Shown: positions 44,291-53,066 of the stretch, piece after piece
How the letters are laid out: each line of letters opens with the position of its first letter
How positions within the stretch are numbered: the stretch's first letter is position 1
NCBI GenBank assembly: GCA_963756515.1
Contig: CAVWNV010000002.1
Location: 558,001-622,000 of the forward strand
Length of the DNA stretch: 64,000 nt
From: Bog-756 sp963756515
Lineage (GTDB): Bacteria; Actinomycetota; Acidimicrobiia; Acidimicrobiales; RAAP-2
Reading direction: 5' to 3'
The notes under the pieces: generated by a model
The model's database searches: none
What the model was told of the DNA's origin: nothing
The model's input: only the letters and a program-made list of their open reading frames with translations
Made by a program: the position numbers and the translations under genes

Positions 44291-45370
44291 TCAACCGGAG
44301 CCGCCGCCGATCTCCCAGGCCCGCCGGAGGTGCGCGGCCAGGTCGGCGAGCGAGCTCCGGGCGTTGAGTCCGCTGGTCGACGGCATCACATAGGCCGGGC
44401 GACCACCGATCGGTGTGGCCTGGAGCCCTGCCTCTGCTTTGGGATCGACGACCGATCGCCACCCGGACAGGCCGGTGAAGCAGACCGCCCCCGGTCGCAG
44501 CCACTCCACCAGACGTTCCACCCGCTCGAAACCGGACCGGTACTCGACCGCGGTCACCTCGGCCGCGGTGCGGGTGGGTCGCTTGACGAAGTCGGTCATG
44601 CCCACGCCGCCGTCGGCGAGGGCCGCCGCCGGGTCCCGGTCGATGCCGACGACGCCGGCGGCGAGGGCGGCGGGCCAGAACCGGTTTCCCGGTCGTGCGT
44701 AGCCGATGCCGGCGTCGGCCGAGTACCACGACGGGTTGACGCCGCAGATCAGGAGGCGCATGTCGGGACCGACGGTGTCGGCCAGGGTGCGGGCCCGGAC
44801 GGAACGCAGTCGGACCTCGTCACCGGACACGGCGATCGAGCACCGCTCGACCTCGAAGCCGGCGCCGACCACGACGTCGGTCAGCCGGTCGGGGGTCCAG
44901 CCGGCGAAGTACCGACCGCCGACCTCGTCTCCGGGTAGGTCGTCGCCCTCGTACTCACCCTCGAGGACCTGGATCTCGAACGGGCTGCCGACGGCTAGTA
45001 CCCGGTGCAGGTCCCAGAGGGCCATCGGCAGCCGGTTCCGGGGGACGTGGAGATGCGTCATCCACGACCAGGCACCGCCGATCGAACCGCGCCTGAAGGG
45101 GAGGTGTTCCACGTCGGCCTGCACGTAGAGGGCGCCGGGGAACTTCGTCCGACAGGCGTCGAGCATGGCCATCGAGGCGTCGAATGCCACGGCGGGGTCA
45201 CCGAGATGGGGCAGGTAGCGCCCGGCGCCGCAGCCCACATCGAGACGGATCTGACCCGGACCCACCCGGTCCGCGAACGCCTCGGCCTCGACCCTGCGCC
45301 CGGCGGTGGAGTGGGCGGCGGCCCACTCGAGGCCTCGTTGATCGTAGATCTCGACGGTGGTCCGCTCCAT
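44291..45370 (-). CDS. Fusion of SAM methyltransferase and Mug-type uracil-DNA glycosylase
   Basis: 359 residues with two enzymes. Residues 1-180 are a class I methyltransferase: motif I LDVGCGAGRY (43-52), the acidic end of strand 2 in AFDASM, and LWDLHRVLAVGSPFEI. Residues 203-355 are a mismatch-specific uracil/thymine glycosylase: GVNPSWYSADAGIGYARPGN (210-229), RFWPAAL, and MPSTSGLNA (329-337), the counterpart of the MPSxS leucine-loop motif. The glycosylase would remove U or T opposite G; the methyltransferase target is unknown. No frameshift or internal start suggests two proteins. Confidence 0.9.
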   Translation of the reverse strand: MERTTVEIYDQRGLEWAAAHSTAGRRVEAEAFADRVGPGQIRLDVGCGAGRYLPHLGDPAVAFDASMAMLDACRTKFPGALYVQADVEHLPFRRGSIGGAWSWMTHLHVPRNRLPMALWDLHRVLAVGSPFEIQVLEGEYEGDDLPGDEVGGRYFAGWTPDRLTDVVVGAGFEVERCSIAVSGDEVRLRSVRARTLADTVGPDMRLLICGVNPSWYSADAGIGYARPGNRFWPAALAAGVVGIDRDPAAALADGGVGMTDFVKRPTRTAAEVTAVEYRSGFERVERLVEWLRPGAVCFTGLSGWRSVVDPKAEAGLQATPIGGRPAYVMPSTSGLNARSSLADLAAHLRRAWEIGGGSG

Positions 45371-45397
45371 GGGCGAGATAGTACGGACTGAGAGGGC

Positions 45398-46120
45398 TCA
45401 GGGTTCGAACCGGTACCCCATGCCGGGTTCGGTCCGGAAGTGGCGGGGCCGCGAGTGGTCCACCTCCAGCTTGCGCCGGACCCGCCCCATCAGCACCCGC
45501 AGGTACTCCGTCTCGGTCTCGTACTCGGGACCCCAGACGTCGTGGAGGAGTTGGCCTTGGGACACCAGGCGGCCGGGATTGCGGACCAGCACCTCGACGA
45601 TGTCCCACTCCTTCGGAGTGAGATGCACGTCCTCGCCGTCCCGGGTGACCCGCTTCTGGGCCAGATCGATGGTGAACCCCTCGGTCACCACCCGGGGAGC
45701 GTCGATGCCGGGTGCGGTCCGGCGGAGGACGGCCCGGAGTCGGGCCAACAGCTCGTCCATCCCGAACGGCTTCGTCACATAGTCGTCGGCGCCGGCGTCG
45801 AGCGCCTCCACCTTGCTCACGCTCTGGTGACGGGCGGAGAGAACCACGATGGGCACGTTGCTCCACGCCCGGATACCACGGACCGCCTCGACTCCATCGA
45901 TACCAGGGAGGCCCAGATCCATCAGGATCACGTCCGGGTGGCGGTGGGCGGCAACGTCCAGACTCTCCTCGCCGGTCCGGGCCACCACCACCTCGTAGCC
46001 GAGCGAAGTGAGGCTGATGTTCAAAGCCCTCAACAACGAGGCGTCGTCGTCGCACACCAGTACCCGTGCCCCCCCGTCGGTTCTCTGGGCCACGGCGGCC
46101 CCGGCCTCGTGGCGGCTCAC
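45398..46120 (-). CDS. kdpE: KdpE response regulator
   Basis: 240 residues. The receiver domain (about 19-135) has DDD at the acidic pocket, phospho-acceptor Asp in ILMDLGLPGIDG, VLSAR and KPFGMDEL. The C-terminal OmpR/PhoB winged helix has LTPKEWDIVEVLVRNPGRLV and TEPGMGYRFEP. The start overlaps the kdpD stop (ATGA). It activates the potassium-transport operon on low K+ or turgor stress. Confidence 0.93.
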   Translation of the reverse strand: MSRHEAGAAVAQRTDGGARVLVCDDDASLLRALNISLTSLGYEVVVARTGEESLDVAAHRHPDVILMDLGLPGIDGVEAVRGIRAWSNVPIVVLSARHQSVSKVEALDAGADDYVTKPFGMDELLARLRAVLRRTAPGIDAPRVVTEGFTIDLAQKRVTRDGEDVHLTPKEWDIVEVLVRNPGRLVSQGQLLHDVWGPEYETETEYLRVLMGRVRRKLEVDHSRPRHFRTEPGMGYRFEP

Positions 46121-48855
46121 GGGGCCGTGGTGCTGGGCTCGCCTGCGCCAGTAGGCCCGGAGGACGGCTGGGGAGTACCAGCTCCGTTGGACCCATGACT
46201 GTCGTCAGCGCCGGTCGTTGGTGCGACGTCGACCCCGGGGAGCCGGATCACCATCGTGCAGCCGCCCCCTGGCGTGTCCTCGGCGTCCAGCTCCCCGCCC
46301 ACCGCCTCGACGAAGCCCCGGGCCACGGCCAGGCCGAGCCCGACGCCGACCAGGTTCTCCGAGTCACCGAGGCGCTGGAACGGTCGGAAGACCAGGTCGC
46401 GGTCCTGGCGTCGAATCCCCGGTCCCCGGTCGATGACCCGGATGTCCATCCGACCAGCCACGGTCCCAGCTTCCACTCGCAGTCCCACGCCGCCGGCGTG
46501 GATGAGTGCGTTGTCGATCAGGTTGGCCACGGCCCGCTCGAGCAGTACGGGGTCGGTGAGGATCCGGGGCAGGCCCTCGGGTAGTGCGACAGTGACGGCC
46601 TCACCACGGGGCCCGAGGCTGGCCACGGCGGCCTCGACGAGATCAGCGACCTCGGTGGTCGCGGTCAGCACGTCCACCGACCCGGTTTGGATCCGGCTCA
46701 TGTCGAGGAGGTTCTCGACCAGGCTGTTGAGCCGATCGGCCTCTTCGTCGATGGTGTGCAACAAGAGGTCGCGTTCGTCGGGACCGAAGGAGAGTTGCTC
46801 CGACAGGAGGCTCGACGACGCCGCCTTTATCGAGGCCAACGGGGTACGCAGATCGTGACTGACCGCGTCGAGGAGGGCTGTGCGCAGTTGGTTGGCCCGG
46901 GCCAGGGAGTCGGCCTCGGCCGCCTCGACCTGCAGCCGGGCGCTCTCGAGCACCGTGGACAGCTGGGCGGCGAAGGCGCCGAGGATCTCGCGGTCCTCGG
47001 CGGCCAGGGTCGGTCCGTGGAGGGCCAGGACCTCGTGGTCGGTCAGCGGCAGGACCAGGGTGGCCGGGTCCAGATTCTGGTCCTGCGTGCGGCCGGCAGA
47101 GGCCGCCACCGACCAGGCACCGCTGGCTATCCCGGCTTGGAGTTCGGCGCCCCCGGGTGCGGTACCGGTCGGCAGTCGTTCCGATGTGGCACCGACGACG
47201 GTGGCCCCGTCCAGCCGGAAGGCCGTGACCAGTTCATCCAGCAGGGCGGGCAGCGGGTTGCCTTCGGGCGCCACCATCCGTCCCGCCACCCGGGCCAGCA
47301 TCTGGGCGTCCGATCGGGCCTGGACGGCCGCGGCTGTTCGTCGGGCGGCCACGTCGACGAGCACGCTGACCACCCCTGCGGTGACCAGGAACGTGACCAG
47401 GGCCAGGATGTCCCGGGTATCGGCGATGGTGAAGGTGTGGATCGGCGGGGCGAAGTAGTAGTTGGACAGCAGGAATCCGGCGATTGCCGCCAGGATGGCC
47501 AGCCACACACCCCCGGTGGCTGCGACCACAACCACCAGGACCAGGTAGGAGGACAGCGCGGTGGCCAGGCTGTCACTGTTCCGACCCGACGTCAGGATCA
47601 CGGTGAGGAGCGGGAAGCCGACCAGTCCGATGATCAGGGCGGCCACCCGGCGACGTAGGGACAGGGGGGAGAGCAGGTGATGGGTGGTCCGCCCGCCCCG
47701 GTGGCGCCCAACGCGGGAACCATGACCCGCGCCCGTGTCGGACGCGGAGGCGTCACGCCGTTCCGGGTCCCCCTCCATCCCGGCCTCGGTGGCGATGACG
47801 TGGACGTCGAGCGATCCGCCCGCGGCGCGGATGACCGAGTTGATGACCGAGCCGCGGACGAACTCGTTCAGACGGCTGCGGTGGGTGGCCCCCATGACCA
47901 GTTGGGTGGCGTTCTCGGCTCTGGCCACCTGGACCAAGGCCGGAGCCACATCGGCCCCCACCACCTCGACATAGCGACCGCCGAGATCGTCGAGCAGCGC
48001 CCGATTGTCGACCAGCCCCTTCGATCCGGGTCCGGTGAGGCTGTCGTCGGTCCGCACATGGACACCGACCAGCTCGGCCTTGGTCCGCATGGCCATGCGG
48101 GCCGCCCGGCGGATCAACACCGTGCTTCCCCGCGATCCGGTCAGCGAGACCACGACCCGCTCCTTCGTCTCCCAGGGCCCGGCGATGTTGTGCCGCTCGC
48201 GGTAGTCGCTCAGCTCCTGGTCGACCCGATCCGCCACCCACAGGAGGGCCAACTCTCGAAGAGCGGTGAGGTTGCCGGTTCTGAAGTAGTTGCTCAGGGC
48301 GGTGTCGATCCGTTCCGAGGGGTAGACGTTGCCGTGGGCCAGCCGTCGCCTGAGCGCCTCGGGAGCCATGTCGACCAGTTCCAGCTGGTCGGCGGCGCGG
48401 ACCACCGGGTCGGGGACGGTCTCGTGCTGGACCACGCCGGTGATGCGTTCGACGACGTCGTTGAGCGACTCGAGGTGTTGGAGGTTCACGGTCGAGATGA
48501 CGTTGATCCCGGCACCCAGCAGCTCCTCGACGTCCTGCCAACGCTTGGCATTCTTCGATCCAGGTGTATTGGAGTGGGCCAACTCGTCGACCAGCACGAG
48601 CTCGGGATGGCGGGCCAGCAGCCCGTCGAGGTCCATCTCCTCGAAGGTCTGGCCCCGGTAGGTGATGACGCGACGGGGGAAGATCTCGAGGTCTCGGATC
48701 TGGGCGTCGGTCTGAGGTCGGCCGTGCTCTTGGACCCATCCGATCACCACGTCGGTGCCCCGCTCCTTCCGGCGCCAGCCCTCGTTGAGCATGGCGTAGG
48801 TCTTCCCCACCCCGGGCGCGGCGCCCAGGTAGAGGCGCAACTTGCCGCGCGCCAC
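46117..48855 (-). CDS. kdpD: KdpD potassium sensor histidine kinase
   Basis: 912 residues, full canonical length. Order: N-terminal KdpD domain with Walker-type GAAPGVGKTYAML (11-23), universal-stress domain (about 225-365, VVVSLTGSRGSTVLIRRAAR), four-helix DUF4118 membrane unit (about 400-500), GAF, HisKA with AVSHDLRTPLASIKAAS, and HATPase (NLIDNALIHAGG, IDRGPGIRRQD). It senses K+ limitation and phosphorylates KdpE. A second KdpDE-like pair lies directly upstream in the same orientation. Confidence 0.95.
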   Translation of the reverse strand: MARGKLRLYLGAAPGVGKTYAMLNEGWRRKERGTDVVIGWVQEHGRPQTDAQIRDLEIFPRRVITYRGQTFEEMDLDGLLARHPELVLVDELAHSNTPGSKNAKRWQDVEELLGAGINVISTVNLQHLESLNDVVERITGVVQHETVPDPVVRAADQLELVDMAPEALRRRLAHGNVYPSERIDTALSNYFRTGNLTALRELALLWVADRVDQELSDYRERHNIAGPWETKERVVVSLTGSRGSTVLIRRAARMAMRTKAELVGVHVRTDDSLTGPGSKGLVDNRALLDDLGGRYVEVVGADVAPALVQVARAENATQLVMGATHRSRLNEFVRGSVINSVIRAAGGSLDVHVIATEAGMEGDPERRDASASDTGAGHGSRVGRHRGGRTTHHLLSPLSLRRRVAALIIGLVGFPLLTVILTSGRNSDSLATALSSYLVLVVVVAATGGVWLAILAAIAGFLLSNYYFAPPIHTFTIADTRDILALVTFLVTAGVVSVLVDVAARRTAAAVQARSDAQMLARVAGRMVAPEGNPLPALLDELVTAFRLDGATVVGATSERLPTGTAPGGAELQAGIASGAWSVAASAGRTQDQNLDPATLVLPLTDHEVLALHGPTLAAEDREILGAFAAQLSTVLESARLQVEAAEADSLARANQLRTALLDAVSHDLRTPLASIKAASSSLLSEQLSFGPDERDLLLHTIDEEADRLNSLVENLLDMSRIQTGSVDVLTATTEVADLVEAAVASLGPRGEAVTVALPEGLPRILTDPVLLERAVANLIDNALIHAGGVGLRVEAGTVAGRMDIRVIDRGPGIRRQDRDLVFRPFQRLGDSENLVGVGLGLAVARGFVEAVGGELDAEDTPGGGCTMVIRLPGVDVAPTTGADDSHGSNGAGTPQPSSGPTGAGEPSTTAP

Positions 48856-48899
48856 CTCCTAGGCCCCCCGTCCCACGCGTCCGCACCGGCCGGCCATAC

Positions 48900-49586
48900 T
48901 CACCCCTTCGGCTCGTTCAGGCAGTAGCCCACACCGGGAGCCGTACGGATGAGCGTGGCCGAACTGTCGTCCAGCTTCTGGCGAAGTCGGTGCACATAGG
49001 CATGGAGATACTGGGCCTCCCTCCCGTAGCCGGAGCCCCACACCGCCGACAAGATCATCTGGTGGGTGCAGGTCCGTCCAGCGTGGCGGGCCAGGTAGGA
49101 CAGGACGTCGAACTCCTTGGAGGTGAGGTCGACCGCGTGGCCCTGCCAACGGACCTCGTGGTGGACGAGATCGAGATCGAGTCCCCCGACCGTCATGTTC
49201 GGCGGGGTGCCCTCGTCCGCCTCTGAACGGCCGTGACGTATGGCGGTCCGGATCCGGGCCTCCAGCTCGGCCATGCCGAACGGCTTGGTCACGTAGTCGT
49301 CGGCACCGCCGTTGAGTGCGGCGACCTTGCGATCCTCCGAACCGCTGGCGGACAGGATGATGATGGGCACCTCACTCCACTCGCGGATCCGTCGGCACAC
49401 AGCCAGACCGTCGAGGTCGGGAAGACCGAGGTCGAGGACGACCACGTCGGGTGAGACCAGGGCGGTCTGGGAGATGCCGTGCTCCCCGTCGGCCGCCACC
49501 ACCACTTCGTGGCCCCCTGCCTTCAGGCCTAGGCGGAGGGCCCGTAACAGGGAGGGATCGTCGTCGATGACCAGGACCTTGGCCAT
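48900..49586 (-). CDS. Second KdpE-like OmpR-family response regulator
   Basis: 228 residues. Receiver (MAKVLVIDDDPSLLRALRLG, Asp in VVVLDLGLPDLDG, KPFGMAELEAR) and winged helix (SKEFDVLSYLARHAGRTCTH, RTAPGVGYCLNEPKG). The start at MAKVL lies 4 bases after the kinase stop, so the two are coupled. It is clearly related to, but different from, the KdpE downstream. Confidence 0.92.
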   Translation of the reverse strand: MAKVLVIDDDPSLLRALRLGLKAGGHEVVVAADGEHGISQTALVSPDVVVLDLGLPDLDGLAVCRRIREWSEVPIIILSASGSEDRKVAALNGGADDYVTKPFGMAELEARIRTAIRHGRSEADEGTPPNMTVGGLDLDLVHHEVRWQGHAVDLTSKEFDVLSYLARHAGRTCTHQMILSAVWGSGYGREAQYLHAYVHRLRQKLDDSSATLIRTAPGVGYCLNEPKG

Positions 49587-49590
49587 GGAC

Positions 49591-51087
49591 CTAGCGAGCC
49601 GGGTCAGCGTCGGCGGCGAGGACAGGAACCGCTGACATCGGGTCGAGTGTGAAGACGAAACGTGCGCCGCAGTCGGGGGAGTCCTCGACCCAGATGTGCT
49701 GGCCGTGGGCCTCGACGAAAGTCCTGGCGATGGTGAGTCCGAGTCCGGCCCGCCCTCCGGTGTCATAGCGCACGTACCGGTCGAAGATGGCGTCGCGCTC
49801 GAGGGTCGGGACCCCTGCTCCGGCATCGGCCACCGATACGGCCACCTGATCGCCGCGTGCCTCCGCTGCCACGGTGATCACGGTGTGGGGTGGCGCGTGG
49901 CGGTCGGCATTGTCAATGAGGTTAGCCAGGACCTGGCCGATGAGAAGCCGGTCGACCAGCACGTCGGGTAGGTCTTCGGCCAGGTCGATCTCGATGGTGT
50001 GATCGGTGAGCTGCGATCCGAAGGCGGCCACGGTCTCCTCGATCACCGCGCTGACCGGAGTGGATGTGGGCCGGGCCACCAGGACGCCGGCGTCGATGCG
50101 CGTCATGTCGAGAAGGCTGGTCACGAGCCGGGTCAGTCGGTCCGTCTCCACGTCGATCAGCCCGTAGAGCTCATGAAGGTCGGCGTCGGCGAGAGGATTG
50201 GGAGGGGACAGGAGCGTCGAAGAGGCCACCTTCATGGTCGCCAACGGCGTGCGCAGGTCGTGCGACACCGCTCCCAGTAGGGCATGGCGTAAGCGGTCGA
50301 CCTCCTCGAGGAGCTCGGACCGCATCGCCTGGTCTCGGAGCTGTGCTCGTTCCAGTGCCAGAGCTGCGTGGTTGGCGAACGTGCGGAGCAGCGCCCGGTC
50401 GGCCTCGCGTGCGGGCATGCCCTTGATGGCCAGGATGCCGACCGGGCGGCCGGAGGCGGTCAGTGCCACGGTCTGGATGGAGTCCGGTGACCCCGATCCC
50501 GACGCGGTGCCGAGGCTCACCGGGACCCCCGAACGAGGGTCGAGACGTCGGAGCTCCTCAGGGAACAGACTCTGTCCGGCCGTGGCCGCCACCTCCAGCC
50601 GCTCGGCCTGTAGTACCAGGAGTGTCACACCGGGCACTTCGAACGCGGTGGCCACGGCCTGGACGATGGTACGGAGGAGCTCGTCGACGGTTCCCTCCTT
50701 GACGAGAAGCTCGGACAGGGCGAAGAGCCGACCGGCTTCCGCCGTCCGCTCCATCGCCTCGGCCCTGGCGGTGACCAGACCGGTGACCACCCAGGCCACC
50801 ATGAGCATCACCGCGGCGTAGACGACCAGGGCCACCCAATCCTCGGCGATCCCAACCGACAGGGTGTGGTACGGCGGTACGAATGCGTAGTCGTAGACCA
50901 CGAAGCCGCTGAGGACACTGACGACCCCGGCGGTGAAGCCGCCGGTGACCACACCGACCACCACCGGCACCACCAGGACCAGCGCTGCGGTGGCCACGCT
51001 CAAGTGGGATCGAAATGGCACCATGACGGCACCCAGCCCCACCGAGGAGGCCACGCCGACAACCGATCCCAATAGAGCTTTGCGCAC
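49591..51087 (-). CDS. Short KdpD-like sensor histidine kinase (DUF4118-GAF-HK)
   Basis: 498 residues. Four transmembrane helices of DUF4118 (about 8-110), GAF (about 130-265), HisKA with AVSHDLRTPLATMKVAS, and HATPase (NLIDNADRHAPPHT, GRAGLGLTIARTFVEAHGQ). It lacks the N-terminal KdpD and universal-stress domains of full KdpD, so c-di-AMP-type input through those parts is absent. It heads a probable four-gene operon (HK, RR, KdpD, KdpE) divergent from kdpFABC. Confidence 0.92.
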   Translation of the reverse strand: MRKALLGSVVGVASSVGLGAVMVPFRSHLSVATAALVLVVPVVVGVVTGGFTAGVVSVLSGFVVYDYAFVPPYHTLSVGIAEDWVALVVYAAVMLMVAWVVTGLVTARAEAMERTAEAGRLFALSELLVKEGTVDELLRTIVQAVATAFEVPGVTLLVLQAERLEVAATAGQSLFPEELRRLDPRSGVPVSLGTASGSGSPDSIQTVALTASGRPVGILAIKGMPAREADRALLRTFANHAALALERAQLRDQAMRSELLEEVDRLRHALLGAVSHDLRTPLATMKVASSTLLSPPNPLADADLHELYGLIDVETDRLTRLVTSLLDMTRIDAGVLVARPTSTPVSAVIEETVAAFGSQLTDHTIEIDLAEDLPDVLVDRLLIGQVLANLIDNADRHAPPHTVITVAAEARGDQVAVSVADAGAGVPTLERDAIFDRYVRYDTGGRAGLGLTIARTFVEAHGQHIWVEDSPDCGARFVFTLDPMSAVPVLAADADPAR

Positions 51088-51207
51088 GTCACCATTGTCC
51101 TACGCCGGCCCGGTGCACCACCGAAGAAACTGGTCCATTAAGGGATTATTCAGACCGAATCCCGGCTGTGAAGAACCTGTTAAGGGAGCGGGGCGGATAC
51201 TCGCTCC
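51088..51207. promoter_or_regulatory. Control region between sensor operon and kdp operon
   Basis: 120 bases separating the divergent operons. TTAAGGGA occurs twice in direct orientation, at 51138-51145 and 51180-51187, exactly 42 bases (about four helical turns) apart; these are candidate response-regulator sites. GATACT (51196-51201) is a possible -10 directly before the first ATG, which would make that message nearly leaderless. Confidence 0.5.
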
Positions 51208-51291
51208 ATGGCCGACTTCCTCTCCGTACTCGGCATCATCGGATTCGCCTTGGTGATGCTGGGCCTGATCTGGGCACTGGACCGGGTATGA
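51208..51291 (+). CDS. 27-residue membrane microprotein upstream of kdpF
   Basis: Encodes MADFLSVLGIIGFALVMLGL followed by IWALDRV: a single hydrophobic helix with a charged C-terminal end. Its TGA overlaps the kdpF ATG (ATGA), a strong sign of real, coupled translation. Similar tiny ORFs occur before kdpF in other actinobacteria; it may be an accessory stabilising subunit. Confidence 0.65.
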   Translation: MADFLSVLGIIGFALVMLGLIWALDRV

Positions 51292-51377
51292 CCTTCACTC
51301 AGGGACTTCTTCTCGGTGTCGCTGTCGTCATGGTCATCTATCTGGGTTTCGCCATGTTCAAGCCCGAGAAGTTCTAG
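51288..51377 (+). CDS. kdpF: KdpF subunit
   Basis: 29 residues, MTFTQGLLLGVAVVMVIYLG then FAMFKPEKF: one transmembrane helix ending in the typical FxPEKF tail of KdpF. It stabilises the KdpFABC complex in the membrane. The TAG is directly followed by the kdpA ATG. Confidence 0.93.
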   Translation: MTFTQGLLLGVAVVMVIYLGFAMFKPEKF

Positions 51378-53066
51378 ATGGGCTTCGCCTGGACCATCGT
51401 CACCCTGGTCATCGCTCTCGGCCTGACCTGGCGATACTTCGGCTCGTACATGGCCGCCGTCTTCGATGGCCGTGTCCACTTCCTGGGGTGGGCCGAACGA
51501 CCGGTCTACCGGGCGCTCGGGACCGGGCCGGACCAGGAGCAGAACTGGAAGCGTTATGCCGCCTCGATGGTGATCTTCTCCGCCGTCGCCATGGGAGTGA
51601 CCTATCTGATCATCCGGATCCAGGGATCGCTCCCCCTCAATCCACAGCGTCTGGACGCGGTGCCCCAGGCCCTCAGCTTTAACACGTCGGCATCGTTCAT
51701 GACCAACACCAACTGGCAGAACTATGGGGGGGAGACGACCATGTCGTACTTCTCCCAGATCGGCGCGCTCACCTTCGAGCAGTTCGTCAGTCCGGCCATC
51801 GGCATCTCCGTGGCCATCGCCATGGTCCGGGGCTTCTCCCGACGTAACAGCCCGACCATCGGCAACTTCTGGGTCGACATGACCCGTGCCCTCCTGTACA
51901 TCTTCTTCCCGATCGCGTTCCTGTTCGGCATCCTCTTCGTCGGCCAGGGTGCGGTGCAGACGCTGGGTGGGCCTGTCGAGATCCACAACGTGTTGAACGG
52001 GGTGACCCAGACCATCGCCCGGGGTCCGATCGGGTTCATGGAGGCAATCAAGCAGTTGGGTAACAACGGCGGTGGCTTCCTCAATGCCAACTCGGCAACG
52101 ACGTTCGAGAATCCGACCGGTCTCACCGCCTGGCTCTCGATCTATCTCCTGTTGGCTATCCCCTTCGCTCTCACCTACACGTTCGGCAAGATGGTGGGAA
52201 GCGTCCGCCACGGCGCAGCTCTCCTAGCCGCCATGGTGATCATCTTCGGCGTCTGGGTCGGCGGCGCCTCAGTGGCCGAACACCAGCAGAATCCGGCCGT
52301 AGCGGCGGCGGGTGTCCACTCGAACGTGGGCAGCACCGAGGGCAAAGAGGTTCGTTTCGGCGATACCACCACGGCTCTGTTCGGGGTGGCCTCCACCTCG
52401 ACGTCGACCGGCTCGGCCAATGCCTCCTACGATTCGTTCACACCCATGGGCGGCTTCTTCCTGATGACCGGCATGATGCTGGGGGAGGTGACACCAGGCG
52501 GTACCGGCAGCGGCCTCTACACCATCCTCATCTACGCCATCATCGCCGTGTTCATCGGTGGTTTGATGATCGGCCGGACACCGGAGTACCTAGGGAAGAA
52601 GATACAGGCCACCGAGATCAAACTGGCCGGCCTCGGCGCATTGGTCATGCCGATGATCGTCCTCGTGTTCACTGCTGTCGCCGTATCGATCCACGCCGGC
52701 CGGGCCGGTCCATTGAATGCCGGACCTCACGGGTTCTCGGAGATCCTCTATGCCCTCACTTCGCAGGGAAACAACAACGGATCGGCGTTCGGGGGCCTCA
52801 CCGGCGATACCACGTTCTACAACGTGATCGGGGCCGTCGACATGCTGATCGGCAGAGTAGGGATCATGATCCCGGCCCTGGCTCTCGGTGGGGTGCTTGC
52901 GGCCAAGAACGTGGTACCTGAATCTCTGGGGACCTTCCGCACCGACAACGCCATGTTCGTCGGCCTCACCATCGGCGTGATCATCATCATCGGGGGACTG
53001 ACGTTCTTCCCGGCCATCTCGCTCGGTCCCATCGTCGAGCAACTCAGCCACGGACAGTTCTTCTAA
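51378..53066 (+). CDS. kdpA: KdpA potassium-binding channel subunit
   Basis: 562 residues with about ten transmembrane helices and the four selectivity-filter-like regions: FNTSASFMTNTNWQNYGGET, GNNGGGFLNANSATTFENP, GGFFLMTGMMLGEVTPGGTG and SQGNNNGSAFGGL. It binds and admits K+ in the high-affinity KdpFABC pump. A one-base overlap (TAATG) leads into kdpB. Confidence 0.97.
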   Translation: MGFAWTIVTLVIALGLTWRYFGSYMAAVFDGRVHFLGWAERPVYRALGTGPDQEQNWKRYAASMVIFSAVAMGVTYLIIRIQGSLPLNPQRLDAVPQALSFNTSASFMTNTNWQNYGGETTMSYFSQIGALTFEQFVSPAIGISVAIAMVRGFSRRNSPTIGNFWVDMTRALLYIFFPIAFLFGILFVGQGAVQTLGGPVEIHNVLNGVTQTIARGPIGFMEAIKQLGNNGGGFLNANSATTFENPTGLTAWLSIYLLLAIPFALTYTFGKMVGSVRHGAALLAAMVIIFGVWVGGASVAEHQQNPAVAAAGVHSNVGSTEGKEVRFGDTTTALFGVASTSTSTGSANASYDSFTPMGGFFLMTGMMLGEVTPGGTGSGLYTILIYAIIAVFIGGLMIGRTPEYLGKKIQATEIKLAGLGALVMPMIVLVFTAVAVSIHAGRAGPLNAGPHGFSEILYALTSQGNNNGSAFGGLTGDTTFYNVIGAVDMLIGRVGIMIPALALGGVLAAKNVVPESLGTFRTDNAMFVGLTIGVIIIIGGLTFFPAISLGPIVEQLSHGQFF

